A DNA stretch of 64,000 nucleotides from Kiloniella laminariae DSM 19542 (GCF_000374005.1 NZ_KB893134.1:592643-656642), one strand, 5' to 3'; counted from the stretch's first letter, positions 9,113 to 18,644 are shown. Notes: generated by a model not told the origin, from the sequence alone. A program made the numbers and translations.

Positions 9113-10710
9113 TCAGTGGTACATATGAAAGATATCCATTTCCCGTAGATAAGCCTCACTCTCGATTTCCATCAGCCCCAGTAGCGTATGAAAAATATTA
9201 TCATGTGTTATGGCTTGATCCTGCTGAGCTTGCAGGTCGGTGTTATTGAAATGGGTGAAATTATCTCCGACCCAGACGATCATCGGAACGTGACGCTGGG
9301 TTTCTGGTGCAAGTAAATTGGGCATTCCATGCAGATAAAGCCCCAGCTCCCCAAGAGATTCCCCATGATCGCTGACATAGAGCATAAGTGTTTCAAATTT
9401 AGGATCATTTTTTTTTAGTAATCCAATGACTTTGGAAAGGAAATAATCCGTGTATAAAATCGCATTGTCGTAGGCGTTATCGAGCTCTTCCTGGCTGCAA
9501 TCCGATAGCTCGTTTGTGGCGCAGACGGGTTGGAATTTCTCGAATTCTTTGGGATAGCGAAGATAATAGGCGGGGCCATGGTTCCCCATCTGGTGCAGCA
9601 CGATCATTATGTCTCCATCGGGATAACTATCTATATAGTCCTGCAGATCAACAAGCATGCCCTCGTCCCGGCACTCCAGATCACAAACCGGGTTTATATT
9701 CGGGTCCCGATAATTCTGGTACGGAATCCGGTCCGCGACCCCTTTAGAGCTGGAATTGTTGTCGCGCCATAAAACGTTAACTCCAGCATGAACGAGGACA
9801 TCCAGTGCATTCTCTTTGTTCTTAGCTGTGTTGGTTTCATAATCCTTTTCAGTATCATTGGAAAACATGCAGGGGACAGAAATCGCCGTGGAAGTACCGC
9901 AGCTGCGAACCTGACGAAAACTGGCAACGTTAAGCTGCTCTAATAAAGGGTTGGTTTTTCTTGGATAACCGTTCAAGGAAAAACGATCTGCACGGGCGGT
10001 CTCTCCCACCACCATGATAATCAGTTCACGATCAATATCGGTCGCAGGAATCTGGGCGTCATTGCCGAGTATTTTGAGGGGCCCGCTGTCTGCTTTTAAA
10101 AGTTGACCAGCATATTTACCCACAGAGAAGAGGTAATTGATCGGGTTAAAATGTGACCGGATTTGTTTGTGTCCTCTTAGAAATGAACTGAAGAGAGGCG
10201 CTGATCATGAAGCCAAGAACAAGCAGGGGCAGCAAGATTGAAGCAATCAGTTTCAGTCGCCCCCAGATCTCCTGTCTGACTGGCTTAAAGGTAATATTTA
10301 CTTGCCAGACGAACCACGAAGGAAGAAGGCCAAGGAAAATCACATAAAGCACCAGGGTTAGACTGAACAGGTCCCTTGCTTCCCCGAGATTTGTTTCCAC
10401 GATATTTTCGATCATCCCCACATCGATGATGACATGGTAGCTGTCCATGAAATATGCAGTAACAGAAGTGCAGAGCAGTAGAAAAATCAGGATAGGTTTT
10501 GCGCTGTAACGGTGACAAAAAATCAACAGGATAAGAAAGAGAGCACAGTAGAACCCAAAAAATCAGAATAGCCAGAAAACCGATGTTATCCAGCGAAGGG
10601 GGATAGTCTTCCAGCAAACTGGAGAAGAATGACAGATTTGCGAACAGTATCCAGAACAGGGTCGTGAGCGCGAGCAAATTTGCCGGGCGCATTTGACGTT
10701 TACTGTTCAT
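9113..10710 (-). pseudogene. EptA/MCR-like phosphoethanolamine transferase, two frameshifts
   Basis: Three consecutive frames together give one full EptA-like lipid A phosphoethanolamine transferase. Frame A (from 10710) gives the first membrane segments; frame B (to about 10190) gives the next, with YFMDSYHVIIDVGMIENI; frame C gives FLRGHKQIRSHFNPINYLFS and the whole periplasmic catalytic domain with GETARADRFSLNGYPRKTNP, the nucleophile region SCGTSTAISVPCMFS and DHGESLGE. Each junction behaves as one extra base. The first is explained by a T6 tract on the coding strand (A6 at 10557-10562, or 10517-10522); the second lies near 10185-10197. Either the gene is decayed, it is phase-variable, or the assembly has errors. 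The C-terminal domain alone would lack its membrane anchor. Confidence 0.85.
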
Positions 10711-10777
10711 TCATGGAGATCCATCAAGTGAGTGTTCCATCTTATTTAGAGAGTAGAGAAAATTTTCCTGTGGAAAT

Positions 10778-10823
10778 AAATTAAAAAGCCAACGGATTGA
10801 AAATTAAAAATCCAACGGATTGA
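10778..10823. repeat. tandem 23-bp direct repeat (2 copies, 1 mismatch)
   Basis: Two abutting 23-base copies (10778-10800 and 10801-10823) read AAATTAAAAA(G/T)CC followed by AACGGATTGA and differ at one base. They lie in the 248-base spacer between the divergent transferase pseudogene and the diguanylate cyclase gene, 67 bases beyond the pseudogene start. Confidence 0.9.
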
Positions 10824-10958
10824 CCAAAGGGTGTGAGAAAACGATATCTCCTCGGAAGCTTTCGGGTACAAGACGGACAGACTGATCGTATTCAAATGTT
10901 TAAGCGGGTGTTAACTGGACTCGGTTAGACTTGGGGCGATGAGTTATCAGGGGTGCTT

Positions 10959-12689
10959 ATGAAGACTTCATCAAAGCAGAAAAAAAACAATAAGAGTGGT
11001 CCATTGCCCGATATTATCGACAAGGATCACTGGGAACTGGTCGTCCCCGGTGGTCCTTTCTCTGAATTTCCTGGTGCTGTTGTGCTGGTGGTTCGTGACG
11101 GCACCGTTTCCTGTGCAAATGATCAGGCCGAGTTACTTTGTAAATTTATACGTCGAGGAGGTTCGGAAGAATATCTTGAGGCGTTGAAATCAGCCTTTAA
11201 TGGTAAAGCAGCTCAGGTGAATCCTTTGTTGATCCGGGCCGAACGGGATGAAAGAAGCCGTGTTCTTGCTGCCTTTGATCTGGCGCTTCTGCCATGGGAT
11301 GGTGGACAGGCAGCTTTGCTGTTGGGGCGGAATATTACCCTTGAACGCAACCTTCGTGCCGCTCTGATCGAATCCCGCCAGCGCTATCGTGATCTGCTTG
11401 AGGCGTCCTGTGATTTTGCTTGGGAGACCAATGCGGAGGGATATTTTTCTTTCGTAACTCCTGACGGCGGGCTGGGATATACCGCAGCCGAAATTTCCGG
11501 AATGCAGGCTGATGGTCTGCTGGTCGATGTACATACTCTGGTGACAAATCCCTTTTCCTGCCGGGCCCCTTGTGATGAGGAAGAAGTTTGGGTCAAAGAC
11601 AGTTATGGCGACGAAAGATGTCTTCTGATCACCTCTATGCCCCTGTGGAGCGACCAGGAAGCCTGGCATGGGAACCGGGGTTTCTGTCGCGATATCACAG
11701 ATCAGCGCAAGGTAGAGATGCAGCGGGCTGAGGAAATCCACCGCGAGAGGGTTTATAACCGGATTCTCGAGATTGCCCGAAGTGAAATGGTGCCGGTAAA
11801 GATGCTGGGCTCTGTTGCGACCTGTTTGATTCCGGCGTTGCCGGTTGATGCTGTGATGATCAGCCATTTTGACGGAGAGATCTGGCACGCTGTTGCCGAA
11901 CAGGGATCTGCTTTGCCACTTGATGCAATCGCCAGGGTTCAGGCAGCCTTGAAAATGGGAGAGACTGTTTATCAGGAAAGCGGGTCTGACGGCGTGCTGG
12001 TGGCAGTCAGTACCAAGTTCCGGGGACAGGCCAATGGAGCGATCTGTTTATGGCGTCGGGGCGCAAATGTGGTCTGGTCGGCTGGTGAAGGAGAGCTGCT
12101 GGAACGTATCCAGATCCAGATTGGTATTTCGTTGCAACAGTATGGGCACCATCGGGATTTACAAACGCTTTCAAGTACAGATCCCCTGACCGGATTGTTG
12201 AACCGGAGGCGATTTGAATACCTGCTTACCGGGTTCATTGAAGATCATAACGGGGATGAGCACACGCACCTGCTGCTCTATCTTGATATGGATAATTTCA
12301 AGTACGTCAATGATGCTTATGGTCATCAGGAGGGCGACAAGGCCCTGCGGGATTTTGCAGAGGTACTGAAGCAGGAAACCCGCAGGCACGACTGGTTGGC
12401 CCGCCTTGGCGGGGATGAGTTTGCAATATTTCTCCCCAATGTACCTGAAGAAGAAGCCTCCTCAAAAGCAAGGGCCATTCTGATGGCGCTTGAGCCCGCT
12501 CTGGCACGGGAAGAAGATCCCGAGTGGCGTTTGGGGGCTTCTATCGGGGGGTACCTGTTTACGGCCCGGGATGGAACCAATATTGCCGATCTTTTTCTCC
12601 ACGCGGACGAGGCGATGTACCGTGTAAAAAGATCCGGCAAGAATGGTATCTATGTTGTTAAAGAACAGTTGGAAGGGGCGGGATCTTGA
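10959..12689 (+). CDS. PAS-GAF-GGDEF diguanylate cyclase
   Basis: Predicted to make cyclic di-GMP from two GTP. The 576-residue protein has no clear membrane segment. A PAS-like sensor lies around residues 138-253 (RYRDLLEASCDFAWETNAEG), a GAF-like domain around 263-395, and the cyclase domain from 405 with an intact GGDEF at 484-488 and the inhibitory I-site RRHD five residues upstream (475-478), so product feedback is likely. An ATG with AGGGG at 10949-10953 is preferred over a GTG two codons earlier. The stop overlaps the start of a DUF2336 gene (TTGA), suggesting coupled translation and a joint role. Signal sensed is unknown. Confidence 0.9.
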   Translation: MKTSSKQKKNNKSGPLPDIIDKDHWELVVPGGPFSEFPGAVVLVVRDGTVSCANDQAELLCKFIRRGGSEEYLEALKSAFNGKAAQVNPLLIRAERDERSRVLAAFDLALLPWDGGQAALLLGRNITLERNLRAALIESRQRYRDLLEASCDFAWETNAEGYFSFVTPDGGLGYTAAEISGMQADGLLVDVHTLVTNPFSCRAPCDEEEVWVKDSYGDERCLLITSMPLWSDQEAWHGNRGFCRDITDQRKVEMQRAEEIHRERVYNRILEIARSEMVPVKMLGSVATCLIPALPVDAVMISHFDGEIWHAVAEQGSALPLDAIARVQAALKMGETVYQESGSDGVLVAVSTKFRGQANGAICLWRRGANVVWSAGEGELLERIQIQIGISLQQYGHHRDLQTLSSTDPLTGLLNRRRFEYLLTGFIEDHNGDEHTHLLLYLDMDNFKYVNDAYGHQEGDKALRDFAEVLKQETRRHDWLARLGGDEFAIFLPNVPEEEASSKARAILMALEPALAREEDPEWRLGASIGGYLFTARDGTNIADLFLHADEAMYRVKRSGKNGIYVVKEQLEGAGS

Positions 12690-13969
12690 AAGATTCGGAA
12701 AGCTCCTCGAAGGATAAAAAGCGGATGCAGACAGCCCTTGTATATGAAACTGCCAAGGAAATGGCGGAAAGTAAGGATCCAGAGGTTCGGCTGACACTGG
12801 CCAAGCGCAATGATACACGGCCAGAGTTTCTGTATTTTCTTGCAGAAGATGAAAGTCCTGAAATAAGAAAGGCTGTGGCATCCAATGCAACGACCCCCTC
12901 TCAGGCAGATTTGTTGCTGGCCAGAGATAAAGATGCCTTGGTGCGCGAACAGCTGGCTGAAAAAATCGCGAAGCTGGCGCCAGAGCTGGATTCAAAAAAC
13001 CAGCGCCGTGCCCATGAGTTCGTTGTGAAGACCCTTCAGATTCTGGTCGAGGATCAGCAGGAGAAAGTACGTCAGATCCTCTCTGTGGCGGTCAAGGACC
13101 TGGATACCGTTCCTGTCGCACTGGTACGCAAACTTGCAGCTGATTCCGAAGACAGTGTAGCGGTGCCTGTTTTGCAATTTTCGCCAATTCTTACTGATGA
13201 TGATCTGCTTAAGCTTATCTGGGACGGTGTCCGCGGGGCGAGACTGAAAGCGATTTCGCGTCGATCCAATCTGGGCGAACAGGTAACAGATGCAATCATC
13301 GAGACAGAGGACGGTGATGCAATCGCGGCTTTACTGGATAACCATAGTGCGCAGATCCGTGAAGAAACACTTGATATGCTGGTTGATAAGGCCCCGGCTG
13401 TGCAGATCTGGCACAAGCCTCTTGTCACGCGACCAAAGCTCTCTTCCCTGTCGATCAAACGCCTTGCGACCTTTGTAACCGAGAATTTACTGGAAGCCTT
13501 GCTCGATCGTCCGGGGATGGACCCGGAAACTGCGACGGCAATCGGGCTGGTGGTGCGGCAACGCCTGGATGAAGAAAACGTCCTTGATGACAAAGGGACA
13601 AGCGAACACGAAGAAAAGGCCCTGGTTGTTGAAGTGGAAAAACTTGACCGGGCTGGCAAGCTGACCGAAGACCGTATTACCACACGTCTGCACTGCGGAG
13701 ACCGCGAGTTTGCCATCCATGCACTGGCACTTAAAGCCGCCTTGCCGCCAAAGGTGGCGCGCCGGATGATTTTGTCCCGGGCGGCAAAAACGGTAGTGGC
13801 ACTGGTTTGGAAAGCCGGGTTCACAATGGAATTGGCCAGTCTGGTGCAGTTACGTCTGGCTGGAATCCCTCCACAGCAGTCAATCAAGGCTGACTCTGAG
13901 GGGCAGGTTCCTATATCGGAAAAAGAACTCGACTGGCAGGTTACGCTTTATCTGGATAACTCAGAATAA
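12686..13969 (+). CDS. DUF2336 domain protein (HEAT-like repeats)
   Basis: A 427-residue protein of the DUF2336 type, a family found mainly in alphaproteobacteria and without known function. The sequence is a run of short helical pairs resembling HEAT repeats, for example PEVRLTLAKRNDTRPEFLYF and SPEIRKAVASNATTPSQADL near the N-terminus, which suggests a protein-binding scaffold. No signal peptide or membrane segment. The TTG start overlaps the stop of the diguanylate cyclase by four bases and is preceded by GGAAGGGGCGGGA; an ATG 39 bases further in is an alternative. The tight overlap suggests a partner or target of the cyclase, but this is inference. Confidence 0.82.
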   Translation: MKDSESSSKDKKRMQTALVYETAKEMAESKDPEVRLTLAKRNDTRPEFLYFLAEDESPEIRKAVASNATTPSQADLLLARDKDALVREQLAEKIAKLAPELDSKNQRRAHEFVVKTLQILVEDQQEKVRQILSVAVKDLDTVPVALVRKLAADSEDSVAVPVLQFSPILTDDDLLKLIWDGVRGARLKAISRRSNLGEQVTDAIIETEDGDAIAALLDNHSAQIREETLDMLVDKAPAVQIWHKPLVTRPKLSSLSIKRLATFVTENLLEALLDRPGMDPETATAIGLVVRQRLDEENVLDDKGTSEHEEKALVVEVEKLDRAGKLTEDRITTRLHCGDREFAIHALALKAALPPKVARRMILSRAAKTVVALVWKAGFTMELASLVQLRLAGIPPQQSIKADSEGQVPISEKELDWQVTLYLDNSE

Positions 13970-14000
13970 CACCAGGGATACGGCTGTCAGGATATTTGCA

Positions 14001-14040
14001 GCAAAAATGCCGGCATCAACTTAGATCCCGGCATTTTTGC
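14001..14040 (+). terminator. hairpin terminator between DUF2336 gene and argB
   Basis: A perfect 13-bp stem (GCAAAAATGCCGG / CCGGCATTTTTGC) with a 14-base loop stands 31 bases after the DUF2336 stop and 56 before the argB stop. The A5/T5 tracts inside the stem would suit termination from both sides. Confidence 0.75.
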
Positions 14041-14095
14041 TGTGTTATTGTCTGGATAGGAAAACAAGAACATCCTGGAAGAGCTAAAGACGCGG

Positions 14096-15004
14096 TTACT
14101 CTTTCTTGATCAGCGTGCCGATTCCGCAATCGGTGAAGATTTCCAGCAGCATTCCGTGCGGGACCCGTCCGTCCAGGATAACCGCAGCATTGACACCACC
14201 TTCGACAGTACTGATGCAAGTCTCGATTTTCGGAATCATGCCGCCGCTGATTGTACCATTACTGCGCAGTTCCTCCGCCGTCTGGAAAGTGATTTCAGGA
14301 ATCAGCACACCTTCCTTGTCAAGAACACCGGCAACATCTGTCATCATCAAAAGGCGGGAAGCTCCAACCGCTGCGGCAATCGCACCGGCAGCTGTGTCCG
14401 CATTGATGTTATAGGTTTCGCCATCTTCGCCAAAACCAATCGGAGCGATGACAGGGATCATCCCGGATTTTTCCAGTTTCTGGAGGAATTCAGGATTGAT
14501 CTCGTCAGGTTCTCCGACAAAACCGAGATCCAGAATTTTTTCAATGTTGGAATCCGGATCTTTGACCGTGCGTTGTAGCTTACGCGCCTTGATCAGGCTG
14601 CCGTCCTTGCCGGAGATCCCGATTGCAGTGCCTCCAGCCTTGTTGATTGCCGCGGTGATGCTCTTGTTAATTCTACCAGAGAGAACCATCTCGACAATTT
14701 CGACAGTTGCTTCATCTGTAACCCGCAGTCCGTCAACAAATTCACTGTTAACGGCCATCCGCTTGAGCATTTCACCAATCTGCGGTCCACCACCATGTAC
14801 AACGATAGGGTTGATCCCGACCTGTTTAAGCAAAACGATGTCCCGGGCGAAGATGTCGGCGAGTTCGCTATTCCCCATCGCATGGCCACCGTATTTTATT
14901 ACAATGGTTTTGCCGGCATAGCGTCGCATAAAGGGCAGGGCTTCTGAAATAGTCCCTGCAGTGCGCAGCCATTTCCGTGGATCTTTAGCGTGGTTTGTCA
15001 ACAT
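14096..15004 (-). CDS. argB: acetylglutamate kinase
   Basis: Phosphorylates N-acetylglutamate in arginine synthesis. The 302-residue protein shows [11 protein letters not shown] (35-45, phosphate-binding Lys and Gly loop), [10 protein letters not shown], and a long N-terminal extension before it ([21 protein letters not shown]). Such an N-terminal helix is typical of arginine-sensitive hexameric kinases, so feedback inhibition by arginine is likely. It lies downstream of engB on the same strand with a 134-base gap, and ends the leftward rpmH-to-argB run. argH, the last arginine gene, is at the right edge of this window. Confidence 0.96.
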   Translation of the reverse strand: MLTNHAKDPRKWLRTAGTISEALPFMRRYAGKTIVIKYGGHAMGNSELADIFARDIVLLKQVGINPIVVHGGGPQIGEMLKRMAVNSEFVDGLRVTDEATVEIVEMVLSGRINKSITAAINKAGGTAIGISGKDGSLIKARKLQRTVKDPDSNIEKILDLGFVGEPDEINPEFLQKLEKSGMIPVIAPIGFGEDGETYNINADTAAGAIAAAVGASRLLMMTDVAGVLDKEGVLIPEITFQTAEELRSNGTISGGMIPKIETCISTVEGGVNAAVILDGRVPHGMLLEIFTDCGIGTLIKKE

Positions 15005-15138
15005 CTTGGACAGCCTCAGTCATGATCAGGATAACGCGGGGCTTTCTTGCTTCTACATACGGCGAGACAGGCCCGGCCCCGCGAGAGGTAATTATATCTT
15101 TATAACGGAATCGCAAGGTCAAGGAAACAGGTGCGCCT

Positions 15139-15831
15139 TTAAATTCCTTGTTCGACCAGGGAAGCAAGGATTGCACGAAGCTCTGAAACACCCTGGCCCT
15201 TCATCGAGGAGGTTTTGACGATATAAGGGTGAGCAGCTGGTCGTTTTGACAGCTCTTTGGCCAGCTTGCTTTCTTCTGCTGCCAGCTCGGAAGCTTTGGT
15301 TTTGTCGACCTTGGTCATGACAATCTGGTAAGAGACTGCACAGGTATCCAGTTCGTCCATGATTTCGCGATCGCTGTCTTTGGTGCCATGTCGTGCATCA
15401 ATCAGCAGCAGGATACGTTTCAGTTCTGCCCGGCCGCGCAGATAGTTCCGGGTGAGGTTGGTCCAGTAGGCAATGTCCGATTTAGAAGCCTGGGCGTAAC
15501 CATACCCGGGGAGATCAACAAGCATAAGCTGCTTGCCAAGATCAAAGAAATTGAGCTGGCGTGTTCGCCCGGGGGTGTTGGAGGTTCTGGCCAGGGTTTT
15601 TCGTCCGGTCAAGGCATTAACCAGGCTGGATTTCCCGACGTTTGATCGGCCGGCAAAAGCCACTTCCGGCAAGTTGTACCGTCCGATGTGTTCGTCTTTT
15701 GTCGCGCCAAGAATGAACTCGCAGGACTGGGTAAAGAGCAATCTCCCTGCTTCGACCAACCGTGGATCGTCGCCGGGGTTTTCCAGCTTGATGCCGGATT
15801 GGGGGGATGAAACCGGGGTTTCGTCAGTCAC
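15139..15831 (-). CDS. engB: ribosome biogenesis GTPase EngB (YihA/YsxC)
   Basis: Small essential-type GTPase that acts in assembly of the large ribosomal subunit. The 230-residue protein has the G1 loop GRSNVGKS (61-68), the G2 Thr in TPGRT (86-90), G3 as DLPGYG (106-111) and G4 as TKVD (173-176). The N-terminal 30 residues are an acidic, Pro-rich extension. It follows yidC on the same strand, but a strong hairpin lies between them, so it may have its own promoter. The order yidC-engB-argB is common in alphaproteobacteria. Confidence 0.96.
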   Translation of the reverse strand: MTDETPVSSPQSGIKLENPGDDPRLVEAGRLLFTQSCEFILGATKDEHIGRYNLPEVAFAGRSNVGKSSLVNALTGRKTLARTSNTPGRTRQLNFFDLGKQLMLVDLPGYGYAQASKSDIAYWTNLTRNYLRGRAELKRILLLIDARHGTKDSDREIMDELDTCAVSYQIVMTKVDKTKASELAAEESKLAKELSKRPAAHPYIVKTSSMKGQGVSELRAILASLVEQGI

Positions 15832-15930
15832 GTGCGTCTCCTTTTATACTGGCCCATGATTAATACCTGACGGTCCGAACGGCAAGAAAGAATAAGGGGA
15901 GTCAGAAAAATGCGGATCTCGGGAGGCGGG

Positions 15931-15975
15931 AAAGCAGGAAAGGCCCGGATTTTTCATCCGGGCCTTTCCTGCTTT
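15931..15975 (-). terminator. 20-bp perfect hairpin after yidC
   Basis: Arms at 15931-15950 and 15956-15975 pair perfectly over 20 bases around a 5-base loop. It lies 20 bases beyond the yidC stop and 100 before the engB start, so it most likely ends the rpmH-yidC transcript, fully or partly. On the reading strand the distal arm ends in CTTT without a long T run. Confidence 0.75.
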
Positions 15976-15995
15976 TAAAAGTAATCCTGACCGGA

Positions 15996-17786
15996 TCAGC
16001 TCTTGCTTGGCTCTGGTGTCCGTCCAAGGGGCACACCAGCCTTTTTCATAATCACAGCTTGCTGGATGATGGAAAGAAGGTTGTTCCAGGTCCAATAGAT
16101 AACCAGCCCGGCAGGGAAACTCCCTAGCAGGAAGGTAAAGAACAGAGGCATGAACAGGAATACCTTGGCCTGTACCGGATCGGTTGGCTGAGGATTCAGG
16201 CGCTGCTGCAGGAACATGGTGATCCCCATCAGAACTGGCCAGATGCCGATATTCAGGAAAGCAATGATACTGCCAGCTTCCGGAACGCCCCAGGGGAGCA
16301 GGCCAAAGAAGTTAACCAGGGAAGTTGGATCAGGAACGGAGAGATCGTGGACCCAGCCGTAGAAAGGTGCCTGATGCATTTCCAGAGTGACAAAGAGAAC
16401 CTTGTAGAGCGAGAAAAAGATCGGAATCTGTACAACAATTGGCAGACAGCCAGCCATCGGATTGACCTTTTCCTGCTTGTACAGGGTCATCATTTCCTGA
16501 TTGAGCTTTTGTTTGTCATCCCCGAAACGGTCGCGAAGGGCTGTCAGTTTTGGCTGAAGTTTCCGCATCTTCGCCATGGAAACATAGGATTTGTTCGCCA
16601 GAGGGAAGAGGATCAGCTTAATGACAACTGTCAGGGCCATAATGGAGAGGCCGACGTTGCCGACAATACCGGTCAGCCAGTGCAGGGCATAGAAGAAAGG
16701 CTTGGTAATGTAATAGAACCAGCCAAAGTCAACGGCGAGATCAAGGTCCTGAATGCCGAGTTCCGTATCATATTTGTCAATGAGAGGAACTTCCTTGGCA
16801 CCGGCGAAGAAGTTGCTGTTGAATTCGATATTCTGGCCGGGTGTTACAGACTGTACCGCATAGAAGAAATCAGTCTGGTAACGATCAACACCGTTCTTGC
16901 CGTTGTAAAGAAAACGGGTTGTTACAGCCTGCTGCTGATCAGGGATAAGGGCTGTGAGCCAGTACTTGTCGGTGATGCCGAGCCAGCCGCCGGTCGTCGC
17001 TCCGTCAACACGCTTGTCTTCCTGGAGGTCGGAATAATCTACTTCCTGCAGTTTGCCTTCGAGGACACCAATAGGTCCTTCATGCAGGATATAGTATCCA
17101 AGGGTCTCTGGGGTGCCTGTCCGGGAAATCAGGCTGTAAGGAGCGAGATCAACAGCTTTGTTTGTTGCGTTGGAGACGCGCTGCGAGATGTTGATCATAT
17201 ACCCTTTGTCAATGCGCAGGGTCCGTTCGAAGGTCAGGCCCTGGCCGTTGTTCCAGGTAAGGGTGACGGGGGCCTCGGGGGTCAGGCGATTACTGCTTGC
17301 CTGCCAGACCGTATCGTTCCCTGGTACGGGCAGGGTCCGGTCCGAAGAGATCCAGCCAAAGTCGGCATAGTAGGGGTTGGCAGTTCCAACTGGCGAAAGC
17401 AGCGTGACATTGGGGCTGCCGTCGTCAATGGATTCCTGATAATTTTTCAGAGTCAGGTCATCTATCCGCCCACCGGTGAGCGAGACACTGCCTCGGATGG
17501 TCGGGGTATCAATGATAACCCGTTCCTGTGTTGCCAGAACCTGTTCGCGGGGAAGCCCCTCGCTCAGGCTGAGCATGGCATCCAGGTTACCGGGAAGTTC
17601 AGGAATACTGGATTCTCCGGTAGAGGCTGCCTGAGTCTGGGACTGCTGTTGCTGAGCCGCTTGCCGGGCTGCAATCTGTTCCGGAGTTGGCGGAAAGAAA
17701 TATTCCTGCGCGAATGTCCAACCAAAAAGTATGACTGCTGAAAGGACTACAGCGAGAAGAATGTTACGTTGATCTTCGTTTTGCAT
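15996..17786 (-). CDS. yidC: membrane protein insertase YidC
   Basis: Inserts and folds inner-membrane proteins, alone or with Sec. The 596-residue protein has the Gram-negative layout: an N-terminal membrane segment (about 8-27), a Gln-rich linker, a large periplasmic domain (about 60-360), then five membrane segments in the insertase core, with KLQPKLTALRDRFGDDKQKL in the cytoplasmic hairpin. The ATG giving MQNEDQRN matches the usual family start; a TTG five codons upstream overlaps the yidD stop and would give a longer form. It belongs to the rpmH-rnpA-yidD-yidC operon and is followed by a hairpin. Confidence 0.96.
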   Translation of the reverse strand: MQNEDQRNILLAVVLSAVILFGWTFAQEYFFPPTPEQIAARQAAQQQQSQTQAASTGESSIPELPGNLDAMLSLSEGLPREQVLATQERVIIDTPTIRGSVSLTGGRIDDLTLKNYQESIDDGSPNVTLLSPVGTANPYYADFGWISSDRTLPVPGNDTVWQASSNRLTPEAPVTLTWNNGQGLTFERTLRIDKGYMINISQRVSNATNKAVDLAPYSLISRTGTPETLGYYILHEGPIGVLEGKLQEVDYSDLQEDKRVDGATTGGWLGITDKYWLTALIPDQQQAVTTRFLYNGKNGVDRYQTDFFYAVQSVTPGQNIEFNSNFFAGAKEVPLIDKYDTELGIQDLDLAVDFGWFYYITKPFFYALHWLTGIVGNVGLSIMALTVVIKLILFPLANKSYVSMAKMRKLQPKLTALRDRFGDDKQKLNQEMMTLYKQEKVNPMAGCLPIVVQIPIFFSLYKVLFVTLEMHQAPFYGWVHDLSVPDPTSLVNFFGLLPWGVPEAGSIIAFLNIGIWPVLMGITMFLQQRLNPQPTDPVQAKVFLFMPLFFTFLLGSFPAGLVIYWTWNNLLSIIQQAVIMKKAGVPLGRTPEPSKS

Positions 17787-17797
17787 CAGTGATCGGC

Positions 17798-18067
17798 TCA
17801 ACGGTTGTTTGGGACATGACAGTCAGCATGCTGACTGCAGTCAGGTGATTCGGGTACGGGGTCATAACCATGGCCACCCCAGGGGTGACAACGGCCAAGA
17901 CGTTTAAGAGCCATCCATCCACCCTTCACCACGCCATGTGCAACAAGAGCGTCGCTGGCATATTGTGAGCAGGTTGGGTGATAACGGCAGCCCGCGGGAG
18001 TATAGGGAGAGATACCGTACTGGTACAGCTTTATGAGGCCAAGCAGGAGTACACGTAATATTTTCAA
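17798..18067 (-). CDS. yidD: membrane protein insertion efficiency factor YidD
   Basis: Small peripheral inner-membrane protein that supports insertion of proteins by YidC. The 89-residue product has an amphipathic N-terminal helix ([16 protein letters not shown]), the signature [15 protein letters not shown] (27-41) with its conserved Cys residues, and the C-terminal [17 protein letters not shown]. It begins 27 bases after rnpA and nearly touches yidC, the standard arrangement rpmH-rnpA-yidD-yidC. Confidence 0.96.
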   Translation of the reverse strand: MKILRVLLLGLIKLYQYGISPYTPAGCRYHPTCSQYASDALVAHGVVKGGWMALKRLGRCHPWGGHGYDPVPESPDCSQHADCHVPNNR

Positions 18068-18094
18068 TATTGTGGCCTCTCTTTTCCCGGTTTC

Positions 18095-18505
18095 TCAGTT
18101 CTGCTGTCTTGTCTGGCCTGGGGCTCTGGAACGGTCTGTTTTTACTCTTTGCAGAGCGGATGACAGATCTTGTTTCAGGTCATCATAGGCGCGAAACAGG
18201 GTTGTTTTGCGCCCGATCAGGACATAGTCATGCTCTGCTTTTCCATGCTGGGAAAGCAGTTCGGCTGCAACAGCGCGCAATCTGCGCTTTACCCGGTTTC
18301 TGATTACGGCGTTGCCAACTTTTTTGGTAACGGTAAAGCCAATGCGAATAGCGCCAGACCCACAAAGTTCTTCCGAGTTGGAAGAACTTTCAGGCTGGCG
18401 CCGCATGGCCTGAAGAATCAGACCTGGGGTGACCCATTTGTTTTGCGTCGCTGCTACCCGAAGGAATTCGGATCGCTTTTTGAGCTTTCCGATAACGGGC
18501 ATCAT
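18095..18505 (-). CDS. rnpA: ribonuclease P protein component
   Basis: Protein subunit of RNase P, which matures the 5' ends of tRNAs together with the rnpB RNA (not found in this window). The 136-residue protein has the signature RIGFTVTKKVGNAVIRNRVKRRLRA, the basic RNA-binding helix of the family. Between the N-terminal FLRVAATQNKWVTPGLILQ and this motif there is a Ser/Glu-rich insert (about residues 37-48) that is longer than in many homologues. The start is four bases after the rpmH stop; two ATG codons stand in tandem. Confidence 0.96.
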   Translation of the reverse strand: MMPVIGKLKKRSEFLRVAATQNKWVTPGLILQAMRRQPESSSNSEELCGSGAIRIGFTVTKKVGNAVIRNRVKRRLRAVAAELLSQHGKAEHDYVLIGRKTTLFRAYDDLKQDLSSALQRVKTDRSRAPGQTRQQN

Positions 18506-18509
18506 GACC

Positions 18510-18644
18510 TTAAGCAGATAGACGCTTACGGCCTCTTGCGCGACGGTTAGCTAGGACGCGGCGACCGCCTACGGTAGCTTTACGGGCGCGAAAGCCATGG
18601 CGGCGTTTACGAACCAGTACGCTCGGCTGAAAAGTGCGCTTCAC
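18510..18644 (-). CDS. rpmH: 50S ribosomal protein L34
   Basis: A 44-residue, very basic protein, the normal size of L34, too small for many gene finders. It begins [18 protein letters not shown] and ends with RAQ-like [10 protein letters not shown], both typical. The start is GTG, preceded by GGAG about nine bases upstream. It is the first gene of rpmH-rnpA-yidD-yidC; the promoter at 18689-18717 lies close upstream. dnaA is not next to it, as is usual in alphaproteobacteria. Confidence 0.97.
   Translation of the reverse strand: MKRTFQPSVLVRKRRHGFRARKATVGGRRVLANRRARGRKRLSA

Noticed and set aside
16347-17741. Very long open frame (464 codons) antisense to yidC
   Set aside because: It lies fully opposite a clear yidC gene and its product has no domain-like features; it arises from the codon use of yidC.
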